Made by a program: the position numbers and the translations under genes. Below the pieces are notes generated by a model. The model had not been told where the DNA came from and did no database searches. It saw only the letters and a list, made by a program, of their open reading frames with translations. From positions 1,054,001-1,118,000 of the forward strand of contig NZ_JAGSYI010000002.1 in NCBI RefSeq assembly GCF_025685625.1: a stretch of DNA of 64,000 nucleotides, read 5' to 3'. The stretch is from Acidicapsa acidisoli (lineage in GTDB: Bacteria > Acidobacteriota > Terriglobia > Terriglobales > Acidobacteriaceae). Positions 8,138 to 16,874 of the stretch are shown here, one piece after another (positions within the stretch are counted from its first letter, which is position 1; each line of letters starts with the position of its first letter).

Positions 8138-8450
8138 AGAGAGAGCAAGAGGTAAACCCTAGTAGTTTTATCTTTATAATCAATCACTTAAACTGCAAAA
8201 CTAAATGTAAATTATCATAATTTGAAGCGCTCGTCTTTCATTTTGGAACAGTCAGCCACATTTTGGACTATTTTGTGGAAAACCTGTGGGCATCGATCTA
8301 TATTCCTCTCGCAATTTTCTGCTAACGCATTTATTTATCAGTCCATTACAGAATAAATCTAAAGTTTGCTTCTCCGAGGCAACTTCTTCAAAAAAGATCC
8401 CCGGCTCCAAATGGAACCGGGGACCGTTTGTGCTGTCCTTTCAGCTCAGC
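8138..8450. other. AT-rich spacer between two convergent transcripts
   Basis: About 240 bases here are far richer in A and T than any other part of the window. The stretch holds three ATTTTG-type repeats (about 8240-8276) and two TGTGG words (8274-8282, 8285-8293); the first, TGTGGAAAA, is one base from a DnaA box. The lon terminator is at its right end. I see no credible gene. A weak terminator for the ureide operon might lie here, but no good hairpin follows that operon. Confidence 0.5.
8390..8422 (-). terminator. Rho-independent terminator of lon
   Basis: On the minus strand a GC-rich 10-base stem (GGTTCC/GGAGCC type, one mismatch, arms 8399-8408 and 8413-8422, loop AAAT) is followed by six U (A at 8390-8395). 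It lies 28 bases past the lon stop. Confidence 0.85.
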
Positions 8451-10898
8451 TCAGGCAACGTGACCAACAATCACGCCGCTCAAGGCCTCAGCATCCTGCG
8501 GCCGGGCGTGGAGGAGCGGCAACGCTGCTGCCAGCACCTCCTCGACGCGACTCGCGTAGTGGATCGTGACGCCCTCGGTTTGGGCCGGGGTCAGATCCTC
8601 TTCGACGTTCTGGCGGTTGTCCGCAGGCAGAATCACGTGCTGGACTCCGGCGCGCCGGGCGGCGAGGAACTTCTCCTTGATCCCGCCGACCGGCAGTACG
8701 TTTCCGCTGAGAGTCACTTCGCCGGTCATGGCCGTAAAGGGCCGGATCGGCGTGTTCGTCATGAGCGAAACCAGAGTCGTGACCATGGTGACGCCTGCGG
8801 ACGGACCATCCTTGGGGATGGCGCCCGCCGGCACATGAATGTGCAGGTCGACGGAGTTGGTGAAGTCCTCTTCCAGGCCGAGGCTTCCGGCGTTGGAGCG
8901 GACCCAGGTCAGCGCGGCCTGCATGGATTCCTGCATGACTTCGCCGATCTGGCCGGTCATCGTGAACCCGCCCTTGCCCTTCATGCGGTTAGCCTCAATG
9001 AAGAGGACATCGCCGCCAGCGGGTGTCCAGGCAAGACCGACCGCTACGCCAGCCCGGCGCGTCCGCTCGAAGACTTCCATATCGACGCGAACCTGAACGC
9101 CACCGAGGAACTCCTGCAGAAGCTCTTTGTCGATGACCAGCTTCTCCTTGTTTCCTTCGACGTAGCGCCGAGCGACCTTGCGGCAGACCGTGCCGAGCAC
9201 CTGCTCCAGCCTGCGGACGCCGGCCTCGCGGGTGTAGTGACGGACGATGTGCTTGACCGCCTCCTCAGGGAACTCAATTACCTCGGCCGGAATGCCGTTG
9301 CCTGCAATCTGCCTTGGAATCAGGTATTTGTATGCGATATGGACCTTTTCCTCCTCGGTATAGCCCTGGAGCGAGATGATCTCCATGCGGTCGAGCAACG
9401 GCTCCGGAATGGGATCGAGCATGTTCGCGGTGCAGATAAAAAGCACTTTGGACAGGTCGAACGGCACATCCAGGTAGTTATCCCGGAAGGTGTTGTTCTG
9501 CTCAGGGTCGAGCGTTTCGAGCAGGGCAGCCGCCGGGTCGCCGCGGAAATCGCGGCCGAGTTTGTCGAGTTCATCGAGCATGATCACCGGGTCGTTGGTG
9601 TCTGCGCGACGGATGCTCTGCATGATCTGGCCGGGAAGCGCGCCTACATAGGTGCGTCGGTGGCCGCGAATCTCGGCCTCGTCGTGCATGCCGCCGAGCG
9701 AAACGCGCTGGAACTTCCGCCCGAGCGCCCGAGCGATGGACCGTCCCAAAGAGGTTTTGCCGACTCCGGGAGGTCCGACGAAGCAGAGGATCGGCCCCTT
9801 CATATCAGGCTTGAGCTCGAGAACGCTGAGGTAGTCGAGGATGCGGTCCTTTACCTTTTTCAGGCCGTAGTGGTCGTCATTGAGGATCTCGGCAGCTTTG
9901 CCCAGATCGACTTTCGTACCCGAACTGCGTGCCCACGGCAGGGACGCAAGCCACTCGACGTAGTTACGAACAAGGGACGAATCCGATGCCATTGGAGACA
10001 TCCGCGCCAGCCGATTCAGTTCCTTGAGCGCCTCTTTCTTGACGTCATCGGGCATTCCGACTTCTTCGATTTTCTTGCGCAGCTCGTCGATATCCTTTTG
10101 TCCTTCATCGACTTCGCCGAGCTCTTTTTGAATTGCCTTTAACTGTTCCCGGAGGTAATAGTCCCTTTGTGACTGTTGTACCTGATCCTGCACCTCGGTC
10201 TGAATCTTGTTCCGGAGTTGCTGGACATCGATCTCTTTGGCGAGAAACTGGTTGATCTTCTCCAGACGCGCGGCGACGTCAGCGGACTCGAGCAGGGTCT
10301 GCTTGTCGGTGGTGGTGAGGAACGGTAGCGACGAGGCGATGAAGTCCGCGGCGCGACTGGGCTCCTGGATGTTAGCCGCGATGGTCTGCAACTCATCGGA
10401 CAGGGTCGGCGATGCGTTGACGATCTGCTGGAACTGGAAGATAACGTTGCGCTGCAGAGCCTCAACCGCTGACGATGCGGCAGCCTCGGCCGCCTCCACG
10501 TCCGCGACCGGCTCGACTTCAGCCATCAGAAACGGCTCCGTCTGGCTGAAACGGACGAGGCGCACGCGAGCGGTGCCTTCGGTGAAGACAAAGCGGCTCT
10601 GGTTCGGCATCTTCACGACCTTGTGGACGGTGGCGAGTGTGCCGTACTCGTACAACTGGTCGGGCTGCGGCGAGTCCACACGGGCGTCGCGCTGCGCCAC
10701 GACTACGATAGTCCGTTGATCGCCCAAGGACTCAATCAGCTGAATCGAGCTTTCGCGGCCCACGGTCAACGGGAGCACGGCGTGGGGAAAAAGCACCGTA
10801 TCGCGCACCGGCAATACGGGAATGGCCTTGGCGGCGGACTGGGTGAGCTCTAGTCCGGACTGGGAACTGGGCTGGGAATTGGAAGATGGATTGAACAT
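8451..10898 (-). CDS. lon: ATP-dependent protease La (LonA)
   Basis: The 815-residue cytoplasmic AAA+ serine protease degrades misfolded and regulatory proteins. In order are the LON substrate-binding domain (about 25-220), coiled-coil helices, the AAA+ module with Walker A GPPGVGKTS and Walker B VIMLDELDKLG, and the C-terminal protease domain with the Ser in PKDGPSAG and Lys in GGIKEKFLAA forming the catalytic dyad. Length is normal. I chose ATG 10898, with GAGGA 7 bases upstream, over an open TTG 18 bases earlier. It is monocistronic, with its own terminator. I saw no sigma32 or HAIR-like heat-shock element upstream. Confidence 0.97.
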   Translation of the reverse strand: MFNPSSNSQPSSQSGLELTQSAAKAIPVLPVRDTVLFPHAVLPLTVGRESSIQLIESLGDQRTIVVVAQRDARVDSPQPDQLYEYGTLATVHKVVKMPNQSRFVFTEGTARVRLVRFSQTEPFLMAEVEPVADVEAAEAAASSAVEALQRNVIFQFQQIVNASPTLSDELQTIAANIQEPSRAADFIASSLPFLTTTDKQTLLESADVAARLEKINQFLAKEIDVQQLRNKIQTEVQDQVQQSQRDYYLREQLKAIQKELGEVDEGQKDIDELRKKIEEVGMPDDVKKEALKELNRLARMSPMASDSSLVRNYVEWLASLPWARSSGTKVDLGKAAEILNDDHYGLKKVKDRILDYLSVLELKPDMKGPILCFVGPPGVGKTSLGRSIARALGRKFQRVSLGGMHDEAEIRGHRRTYVGALPGQIMQSIRRADTNDPVIMLDELDKLGRDFRGDPAAALLETLDPEQNNTFRDNYLDVPFDLSKVLFICTANMLDPIPEPLLDRMEIISLQGYTEEEKVHIAYKYLIPRQIAGNGIPAEVIEFPEEAVKHIVRHYTREAGVRRLEQVLGTVCRKVARRYVEGNKEKLVIDKELLQEFLGGVQVRVDMEVFERTRRAGVAVGLAWTPAGGDVLFIEANRMKGKGGFTMTGQIGEVMQESMQAALTWVRSNAGSLGLEEDFTNSVDLHIHVPAGAIPKDGPSAGVTMVTTLVSLMTNTPIRPFTAMTGEVTLSGNVLPVGGIKEKFLAARRAGVQHVILPADNRQNVEEDLTPAQTEGVTIHYASRVEEVLAAALPLLHARPQDAEALSGVIVGHVA

Positions 10899-11311
10899 TG
10901 CGCGTCCTCGTATCAACTTTCCTTATTAGACACTACACAAGCTTGAAAGTTTCAGAAAGGGATTTTCGATACCAGTTCCCTTGCTTCAAATCTCCTGGCG
11001 CATCAGGAGTTACGTAAAATCACCGCCCTCCCGTTCCATGTGAATGAACTGTGGCCTGGCTTCGCAGCTTGCAGACCCACTTCCAACGGGAAAAAGCTCC
11101 GCAGGCCGCCTAGAGGCAGTCAAGGGATGTATCGGCGCTCTGGTCGATTGCTTTATCTAAAGAAGGATGGCGGAATTGGCCGGAAATATCTGAAGTATTT
11201 GGAGATAGTGTAAGGGCTCGCTAATTACTTCCGGGGTTCGCCGCTCCGGCTGAGGCAATTTCAGAGTTAAACAAGCCGGACTGCCTGGAGACATAAGCCT
11301 TGAAGCCGCCC
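10899..11311. other. Intergenic region upstream of lon and downstream of pheA
   Basis: The 413 bases contain no credible gene on either strand. The lon promoter must lie near the left end, but no sigma70 pair with good spacing stands out. The right end carries the inverted repeat that overlaps the pheA stop codon. Nothing else recognisable is seen. Confidence 0.4.
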
Positions 11312-11326
11312 TTAGCGGGCGGCTTC
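11302..11326 (-). terminator. Perfect hairpin around the pheA stop codon
   Basis: GAAGCCGCCC (11302-11311) and GGGCGGCTTC (11317-11326) form a perfect 10-base stem whose 5-base loop contains the TAA of pheA. No U tract follows, so intrinsic termination is doubtful; it could instead protect the 3' end of the mRNA. Confidence 0.45.
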
Positions 11327-12145
11327 GACGTAGCGCCCAAGTTCCTTGACCATGGAACAGTGGGTGCGGAGCGCCTCGATTGCGCGGGTGCCGTCTGCGG
11401 GGCTGTGGAGCTGGCAATCGACGTAAAACACGTACTCCCAGGGACGGCCATGGACTGGGCGGGACTCGATCTTGGTGAGGTTTGTGCCTTCCTTGGCCAG
11501 TTCCGAGAGCGCGGCAACCAATGTTCCAACCCGGTTTTCGACGGTAAACGCGAGGCTTAGCTTGTTCGCATGGGGGTTCGGTACTGCGTCGGCTAGCCGG
11601 CGGAGGTAAAAGAAGCGGGTGTAGTTTTCCGGATTGTCTTCGACGCCAGAGACGAGAATCTGAGCGCCGTAGTAGCTGGCCGCCTCTGCGCTCGCGATCG
11701 CCGCAGCGTGACGGTCGCGGAGCTCGACCAGTTGCTTTACGCTTCCCGCCGTATCGTAAAAGGCGAACGACTCCATCTTCGGATGTTCGGACAGAAAGCG
11801 CCGGCACTGCGCCAGGGCAACGGGGTGGGAAAAGACGCGGTCGATCTGGTTGAGGGATGCTCCGGAGATCGCGATCAGGTTGTGGCGGATGCGCAGCAGA
11901 GCCTCGCGGACTATGGTGACATCGTGCGTCAACATGAGGTCGAAGTGTTCTGTGACGGAACCGGCCAGCGAGTTCTCAATGGGGATGACAGCAGAGTCGA
12001 CGTCGCACCGGGACAGAGCGGCGAAGGCCTCGGCGGAGAGGGAAAACGGGATGATGCGTGCGTCTTCGCCCATCTCGGCAGCCAGCCGGGTGGCAGCCTC
12101 GTGGCTGAAAGAGCCGGGTTCTCCCTGGATTGCGATCTTGGTCAA
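11312..12145 (-). CDS. pheA: Prephenate dehydratase with ACT domain
   Basis: This 277-residue cytoplasmic enzyme makes phenylpyruvate for phenylalanine synthesis. The dehydratase domain (about 1-185) begins KIAIQGEPGSFSHEAA and contains VIPIENSLAGSV and the NYTRFF motif with the catalytic Thr. The C-terminal ACT domain has the phenylalanine-binding ESRPVHGRPWEYVFYVD motif, so feedback inhibition by phenylalanine is expected. No chorismate mutase is fused. Two TTG starts are possible: 12145 (MTKIAIQGE, family-like) and 12166; AGGAG lies between them, 12 bases before 12145. It follows the prenyltransferase gene by about 160 bases. Confidence 0.93.
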   Translation of the reverse strand: MTKIAIQGEPGSFSHEAATRLAAEMGEDARIIPFSLSAEAFAALSRCDVDSAVIPIENSLAGSVTEHFDLMLTHDVTIVREALLRIRHNLIAISGASLNQIDRVFSHPVALAQCRRFLSEHPKMESFAFYDTAGSVKQLVELRDRHAAAIASAEAASYYGAQILVSGVEDNPENYTRFFYLRRLADAVPNPHANKLSLAFTVENRVGTLVAALSELAKEGTNLTKIESRPVHGRPWEYVFYVDCQLHSPADGTRAIEALRTHCSMVKELGRYVEAAR

Positions 12146-12307
12146 GATAAAAGGACACTCCTGCAAGGGATGCGGATCAATCTCTGGTTTGTTCTGGACC
12201 CTCGCGGGTGGAAAAACGCGTGTATCCGAAAAATATCATAGTGCTGGACAAGGATCTTGCCGCTTTTGGGTGATGCGCATTGGAGAAATGCCACTGAGAC
12301 GCAAACA

Positions 12308-13174
12308 CTAGTGCTTGAACCAAAGGTCGGCGGCTACAAACGCCAGAAAGACCGTGGCGATCACCCCGTTCATGGTGAAGAAGGCGGCGTTGAGCTTGCG
12401 CAGATCTCGTGGGGAGACCAGGCTGTGCTCATAGAGCAGCAAAACTGCGACGGCGGCGATGCCGATACGGCCTGGCCAGCCGAAATAGAAGAGGATGGCG
12501 AACCAGCCCAGCAGCACCACGACTGTTAGATGAAGGATGCGGGCCATCCAGAATGCGGCGTCGAGACCGAGGGCCTGCGGAATACTGAACAGGCCCGCAA
12601 TTCGGTCGTGTTCCATATCCTGGCAGGCATAGAGAATGTCGAAGCCCGCGACCCAGCAGGTGACGATAGCAGTGAGCAGGGCGATGCGCAGGTCTAAAGA
12701 GCCGCGGACGGCGATCCAGGCGGCAGACGGCGCGATACCGAGCGCCAGCCCGAGAACGATGTGCGACCAGCGGGTGACGCGCTTCATGTAGCTGTAGCCC
12801 AGCAGCACTGCGAGGACGATAGGCGAAAGCTCCAGCGTCAGTGTGTTGAGTTGCCAGCAGGCCAGTTCAAAGACGGCGATCATCGTCAGGATGAAGGCGA
12901 GTACGAAGCCGCGCGAGAGCAATCCGGCCGGAATGGCCCGGGTGCTGGTGCGGGGGTTAGCGGCGTCGAGCGCGGCGTCGGCCCAGCGATTGAAAGCCAT
13001 GGCCGCGGACCGCGCGGAGACCATCGCGACCAGAATCCAGCCGAGGGTTCGCATCGAAGGAAGGCCCTGCGCCGCGAGCAGTGCGCCGGTCAGCGCAAAC
13101 GGGAGCGCGAAGATCGAGTGCTCCCACTTGATCATTTCCAGCGTGATCCTGGTTTTCGCCCAAAGGGTAGTCAT
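12308..13174 (-). CDS. UbiA-family polyprenyltransferase (MqnP-like)
   Basis: The 288-residue integral membrane prenyltransferase has about eight hydrophobic segments and the two Asp-rich motifs of the family: NRWADAALD followed by NPRTSTRAIPAG, and CQDMEHDRIAG. These bind the Mg-diphosphate of a polyprenyl donor. The short form with NPRT-RAIPAG resembles the UbiA-like group that includes MqnP of the futalosine menaquinone pathway. 4-hydroxybenzoate octaprenyltransferase is the usual automatic label but is less likely in an Acidobacteriota that uses menaquinone; that is inference. The frame is open upstream to 13459, but it would then overlap the phosphatase gene, so I chose ATG 13174. Confidence 0.85.
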   Translation of the reverse strand: MTTLWAKTRITLEMIKWEHSIFALPFALTGALLAAQGLPSMRTLGWILVAMVSARSAAMAFNRWADAALDAANPRTSTRAIPAGLLSRGFVLAFILTMIAVFELACWQLNTLTLELSPIVLAVLLGYSYMKRVTRWSHIVLGLALGIAPSAAWIAVRGSLDLRIALLTAIVTCWVAGFDILYACQDMEHDRIAGLFSIPQALGLDAAFWMARILHLTVVVLLGWFAILFYFGWPGRIGIAAVAVLLLYEHSLVSPRDLRKLNAAFFTMNGVIATVFLAFVAADLWFKH

Positions 13175-13253
13175 AAAAACGTAATCAGCCCACTCTTCAG
13201 TGTACTTGAGGGATCGACGATGGTAGGTTGGAACGAATCTCCGAGGAGGACGC

Positions 13254-15260
13254 TTGAACCCTCCGGAATCTCTCATTCCTAACCGCATACCTGAGCGCTG
13301 GCGCTGGCTCTTTGCTATCGCAGGGTGCCTGGGTTTAGCGATTGCGTCGCCGCCCTTGAGGGCGCAGAGCTTCGATGCCACCAATCTGCGCGTACCGGCA
13401 GAGCTGGGTGCAACCGGCGTCTTCATCGGTGGAGATGACCCCGCCTTCGCGCATCCCAACTATGACGACTCGAAGTGGCTCTCCGCCAACGACAAACGAC
13501 CGGTACGCATGATCATTCCTTCCAGCCAACCGGAAATCGTCTGGCAGCGCATACACGTGAAGGTTTCGCCCGACGAGACCGGATTGGCTGTCAAAGCCTT
13601 CGATGTCGCTGATGCCTTTGAGCTTTTTGTGAACGGTCAGAAGTTGCTCGAATCTGGCCGGTTTGCTCCCCTGGTTCGCTACACTGAGGGCGCAAGGCTT
13701 GTGGCGCGAATTCCAGATGCTCAGATCGCAACCGGAAACCTTGTGATCGCGATCCGCGAACGCACGAGGCCAACATGGTGGCGGCAATCGAGTGACGTCG
13801 CGTTCTTCGCGGAAATGCTCTCTCTGGGGGAGGAAACCGCACTAACCGACCATGTCCGGCTTGGCGTGATCTACCCCAACGCCTTCGGCTGGCTTGTTCA
13901 GCTCATGGGCATCGGCGTGAGCGTGGTTGCCTTAGCCCTCTTCACCGCGCAGCGGCAGCAGAAGGAATATCTCTGGTTGGCTCTTCAGGGGGGATCTATA
14001 TGCCTCGATCTTCCCATCGAGATAATCCAATCGCTCAGAAATATACCTGCTTGGGTCCAATATCTTTATCCGCTTTCGGACGGACTCTTGAATTTCTTTA
14101 CTGCCCTTATGGTGTTTGCGTTTGTCCACCGGAAACTCCGCGGATGGCTGCGCATTTATATCGTCCTGAGCTGTATCAGTATCGTCCTCGTGAACTGGGT
14201 GGAATTGTCCGACATCATCCTCCCGGCCTATTACAGACCGATCATAGATGTTCCCTTTTTTGCGATATTCGCTATTGTGATCCCCGCTGTGCTGATCTCA
14301 GATCTGCGATGTGGCAACCGGGGAGCACGCATCCTACTGATTCCTGTGGTTTCCTGGTGCGTGAGCAATGTTCTCTGGGGGGCCGAGATTGTGATGGGTA
14401 TTGTCCCTAGATGGCACGCGGCAGGAACTCATCTAGCACAAACGATGAATTCTTTTGCGGTCGGGCCATTTATTGTGAACACAGGTTCGGTGACGGCCGC
14501 TATTGGCTACGTCTCGCTGACCGTCATCATGGTGCTCCGCTCGACACAGACCAGCCGCCAGCAGGCAGTGTTCGAGGGTGAGTTGGAGGCAGCCCGCCAG
14601 GTGCAGCAGGTCATACTGCCAGAGCAGATCGAAGCAATTCCCGGATTCATTGTCGAAAGCGTCTATCAGCCCGCGCAACAGGTCGGCGGCGATTTCTTCC
14701 AAGTGCTTCCAACAGATGACCTTGGCCTGCTTCTGGTTATTGGCGACGTTGCCGGCAAGGGCTTGCCCGCAGCCATGCTCGTTTCCGTACTCGTGGGGTC
14801 GATTCGAACCGTGGCCGAAGACACGCATGACCCTCAGATCATCCTGCGCAGGCTGAATGAGCGCCTGATAGGCCGCACCAGAGGCGGTTTCTCGACGGCG
14901 CTCGCCGCCCAAATCACCGCCGACGGCGCGGTGACCATCGCCAATGCCGGCCATTTGTCACCCTATCTCGATGGGCAAGAGATAGAGCTGCCCGGCGCGT
15001 TGCCCTTGGGCGTCGTGAGTGGCGCAAGCTACGAGACATTCCAGTTTCAACTCTCCCCAGGCAGCCGGCTCACCTTCTATTCCGATGGTGTCATCGAAGC
15101 GCAAAGCGAAAAGGGCGAGCTATTCGGATTCGAGCGCGGACGCGAGATTTCCACGAAGCCTGCCGCCGCAATCGTGGAAGCCGCGAAGCAATTCGGCCAA
15201 TCCGACGATATCACTGTTGTAGCCATTACCCGCGTCGCCGCAATTGCAACCGCCGCCTGA
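13254..15260 (+). CDS. Membrane-bound PP2C/SpoIIE (RsbU-like) serine phosphatase
   Basis: The 668-residue protein has a signal-like segment (about 15-37), a periplasmic beta-rich domain (about 40-200) with a jelly-roll look, about seven membrane segments (about 205-425), a short coiled linker (AVFEGELEAARQVQQVILP), and a C-terminal PP2C/SpoIIE phosphatase (about 440-660). The phosphatase metal sites are VGGDFFQVL, IGDVAGKGLPAAM and QSDDITVVAI, all with Asp present. Such proteins dephosphorylate anti-sigma antagonists or other phosphoproteins in response to envelope signals. The TTG start has GAGGAGGA 3 bases upstream. No kinase or STAS partner is adjacent, so the target is unknown. Confidence 0.85.
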   Translation: MNPPESLIPNRIPERWRWLFAIAGCLGLAIASPPLRAQSFDATNLRVPAELGATGVFIGGDDPAFAHPNYDDSKWLSANDKRPVRMIIPSSQPEIVWQRIHVKVSPDETGLAVKAFDVADAFELFVNGQKLLESGRFAPLVRYTEGARLVARIPDAQIATGNLVIAIRERTRPTWWRQSSDVAFFAEMLSLGEETALTDHVRLGVIYPNAFGWLVQLMGIGVSVVALALFTAQRQQKEYLWLALQGGSICLDLPIEIIQSLRNIPAWVQYLYPLSDGLLNFFTALMVFAFVHRKLRGWLRIYIVLSCISIVLVNWVELSDIILPAYYRPIIDVPFFAIFAIVIPAVLISDLRCGNRGARILLIPVVSWCVSNVLWGAEIVMGIVPRWHAAGTHLAQTMNSFAVGPFIVNTGSVTAAIGYVSLTVIMVLRSTQTSRQQAVFEGELEAARQVQQVILPEQIEAIPGFIVESVYQPAQQVGGDFFQVLPTDDLGLLLVIGDVAGKGLPAAMLVSVLVGSIRTVAEDTHDPQIILRRLNERLIGRTRGGFSTALAAQITADGAVTIANAGHLSPYLDGQEIELPGALPLGVVSGASYETFQFQLSPGSRLTFYSDGVIEAQSEKGELFGFERGREISTKPAAAIVEAAKQFGQSDDITVVAITRVAAIATAA

Positions 15261-15312
15261 GGCAATGGGTACGTACCCCTGAGCAGGCGAACGAAAAAGG
15301 TAGACTGGTGCC

Positions 15313-16788
15313 ATGCTTTCAAGACGCCTTCTTTTCTGTCTGTTCGCTGCGATCCTGTTGCCGCGGCAGACGCTCGCTGCCCCAACCCCTGCGCAGGCAG
15401 CGCACCAATACACGGCCGGTCATCAGTCTGAGCTGATAAAACAGTTCAGCGACTTTCTGGCTATCTCGAATGTCGCTGCCGATCCGGCCGGCCTCAAGCG
15501 CAACGCTGACCTGTTGGTGGATGAACTGAAGAAACGCGGTGCGGACGCTCAACTGCTTTCGATACCCGGCGCACCGTCTGTCGTATATGGACGGATCGAT
15601 GTTCCGGGCGCTAAACACACCATTGTTTTCTATGCCCATTACGATGGCCAGCCGGTGACTCCCTCGGAGTGGACGGTAACGCCGCCATTTATGCCGGTTC
15701 TACGAGAGGTCGACGGAAGCCAACGAATTTACGCGCGGTCTGCGGGAGACGACAAGGCGGCGATCTTCGCGCAGCTTATTGCCCTCGACGCGCTGCGCGG
15801 CGCTGGGATTCCGCTGCGCGCCAATATCCGCTTCGTCTGGGAAGGCGAAGAAGAGGCGGGATCGCCGCATCTGGAAGAGATCCTTACCGCGCATCGGGAC
15901 CTTGTGCATGGCGATGTTTTTCTGGTCTGCGACGGACCGGTGGATCAGAGCGGAAAGCAGACGGTGGTTTTCGGCGCGCGCGGCGATGCCCATCTCGAAG
16001 TCACGCTTTATGGGCCTCATCACGGTCTGCACAGTGGCCACTACGGCAATTGGGCTCCGAATCCGGCGATGATGCTTGCCCAGTTGCTGGCTGGCATGAA
16101 GGATGAGTCAGGACATGTGCTGATTCCGCACTTCTATGACGGCATCGCGCCGTTATCCAGTCTGGAAAAACAGGCTCTCGAGCGCGCTCCGGTCAACGAC
16201 CACATGCTCATGGACGCCTTCTGGCTGGGTCACATCGACGGCTCTGGAGCGCATCTGCTTGACCTCATCAACCAGCCGTCGCTGAATGTCAATGGAATCT
16301 CGTCCGGACAGACGGGCCCACATGCTGCGAATGTCATTCCGCCGACAGCGACCGCCGATCTGGATTTGCGACTTGTTGTCGGCATCGACTGGCAGAAGCA
16401 ACAGGAGCGCGTGGTGGATTACGTCCAGTCTAGCGGCTATTTCGTGGTGGCGAGCGAGCCGACGCGCGAGATACTGCTGGCCCATCCCAGGGTCGCGCGC
16501 ATTGTACACGATCCGGCCAGCTACAACGCTGTTCGCACACCGATGGATCTTCCGATTGCGCAGGAAGTAATTCATGCCGTGGAGGCTGCACGTGGCGACG
16601 TCGTACTGCTGCCGACGATGGGCGGCAGTGTGCCGCTGGGTGCAATGGAGCGGGCGGCGCAAACGCGTACCATCACTGTCCCAATTGCCAATTACGACGA
16701 CAATCAGCACGCGGCGAACGAGAACCTGCGGCTTGAGAATCTCTGGGATGGTGTCGAGACGATGGCTTCGCTGTTGCAGATGGAGTAG
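15313..16788 (+). CDS. Secreted M20-family metallopeptidase (dipeptidase-like)
   Basis: The 491-residue protein has an N-terminal signal peptide (about 1-22, ending TLAAP) and a complete M20 peptidase core. Zinc and catalytic motifs are YAHYDGQP, ARSAGDDKA, WEGEEEAGSPHLEE, FLVCDGP and, near the end, DDNQHAANENL. The long insertion and the overall order resemble CNDP-type dipeptidases and ArgE/DapE relatives. It is probably exported to the periplasm to hydrolyse peptides or N-acyl amino acids; the substrate is not readable. It lies 52 bases after the phosphatase gene on the same strand. Confidence 0.85.
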   Translation: MLSRRLLFCLFAAILLPRQTLAAPTPAQAAHQYTAGHQSELIKQFSDFLAISNVAADPAGLKRNADLLVDELKKRGADAQLLSIPGAPSVVYGRIDVPGAKHTIVFYAHYDGQPVTPSEWTVTPPFMPVLREVDGSQRIYARSAGDDKAAIFAQLIALDALRGAGIPLRANIRFVWEGEEEAGSPHLEEILTAHRDLVHGDVFLVCDGPVDQSGKQTVVFGARGDAHLEVTLYGPHHGLHSGHYGNWAPNPAMMLAQLLAGMKDESGHVLIPHFYDGIAPLSSLEKQALERAPVNDHMLMDAFWLGHIDGSGAHLLDLINQPSLNVNGISSGQTGPHAANVIPPTATADLDLRLVVGIDWQKQQERVVDYVQSSGYFVVASEPTREILLAHPRVARIVHDPASYNAVRTPMDLPIAQEVIHAVEAARGDVVLLPTMGGSVPLGAMERAAQTRTITVPIANYDDNQHAANENLRLENLWDGVETMASLLQME

Positions 16789-16874
16789 TACGGCGAATGT
16801 ACTGAGCAAAAGCTTAGGCGTAGACTGGAAGACGCTCGCGTCCTCATGCGCGAGTCGCAGCGTGATTGGAAGCC

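Noticed and set aside
8286-10142. A 618-codon open frame on the plus strand across lon
   Set aside because: It is antisense to the fully conserved Lon protein, starts in the AT-rich spacer, and its product has no domain pattern. High GC content leaves the opposite strand open.
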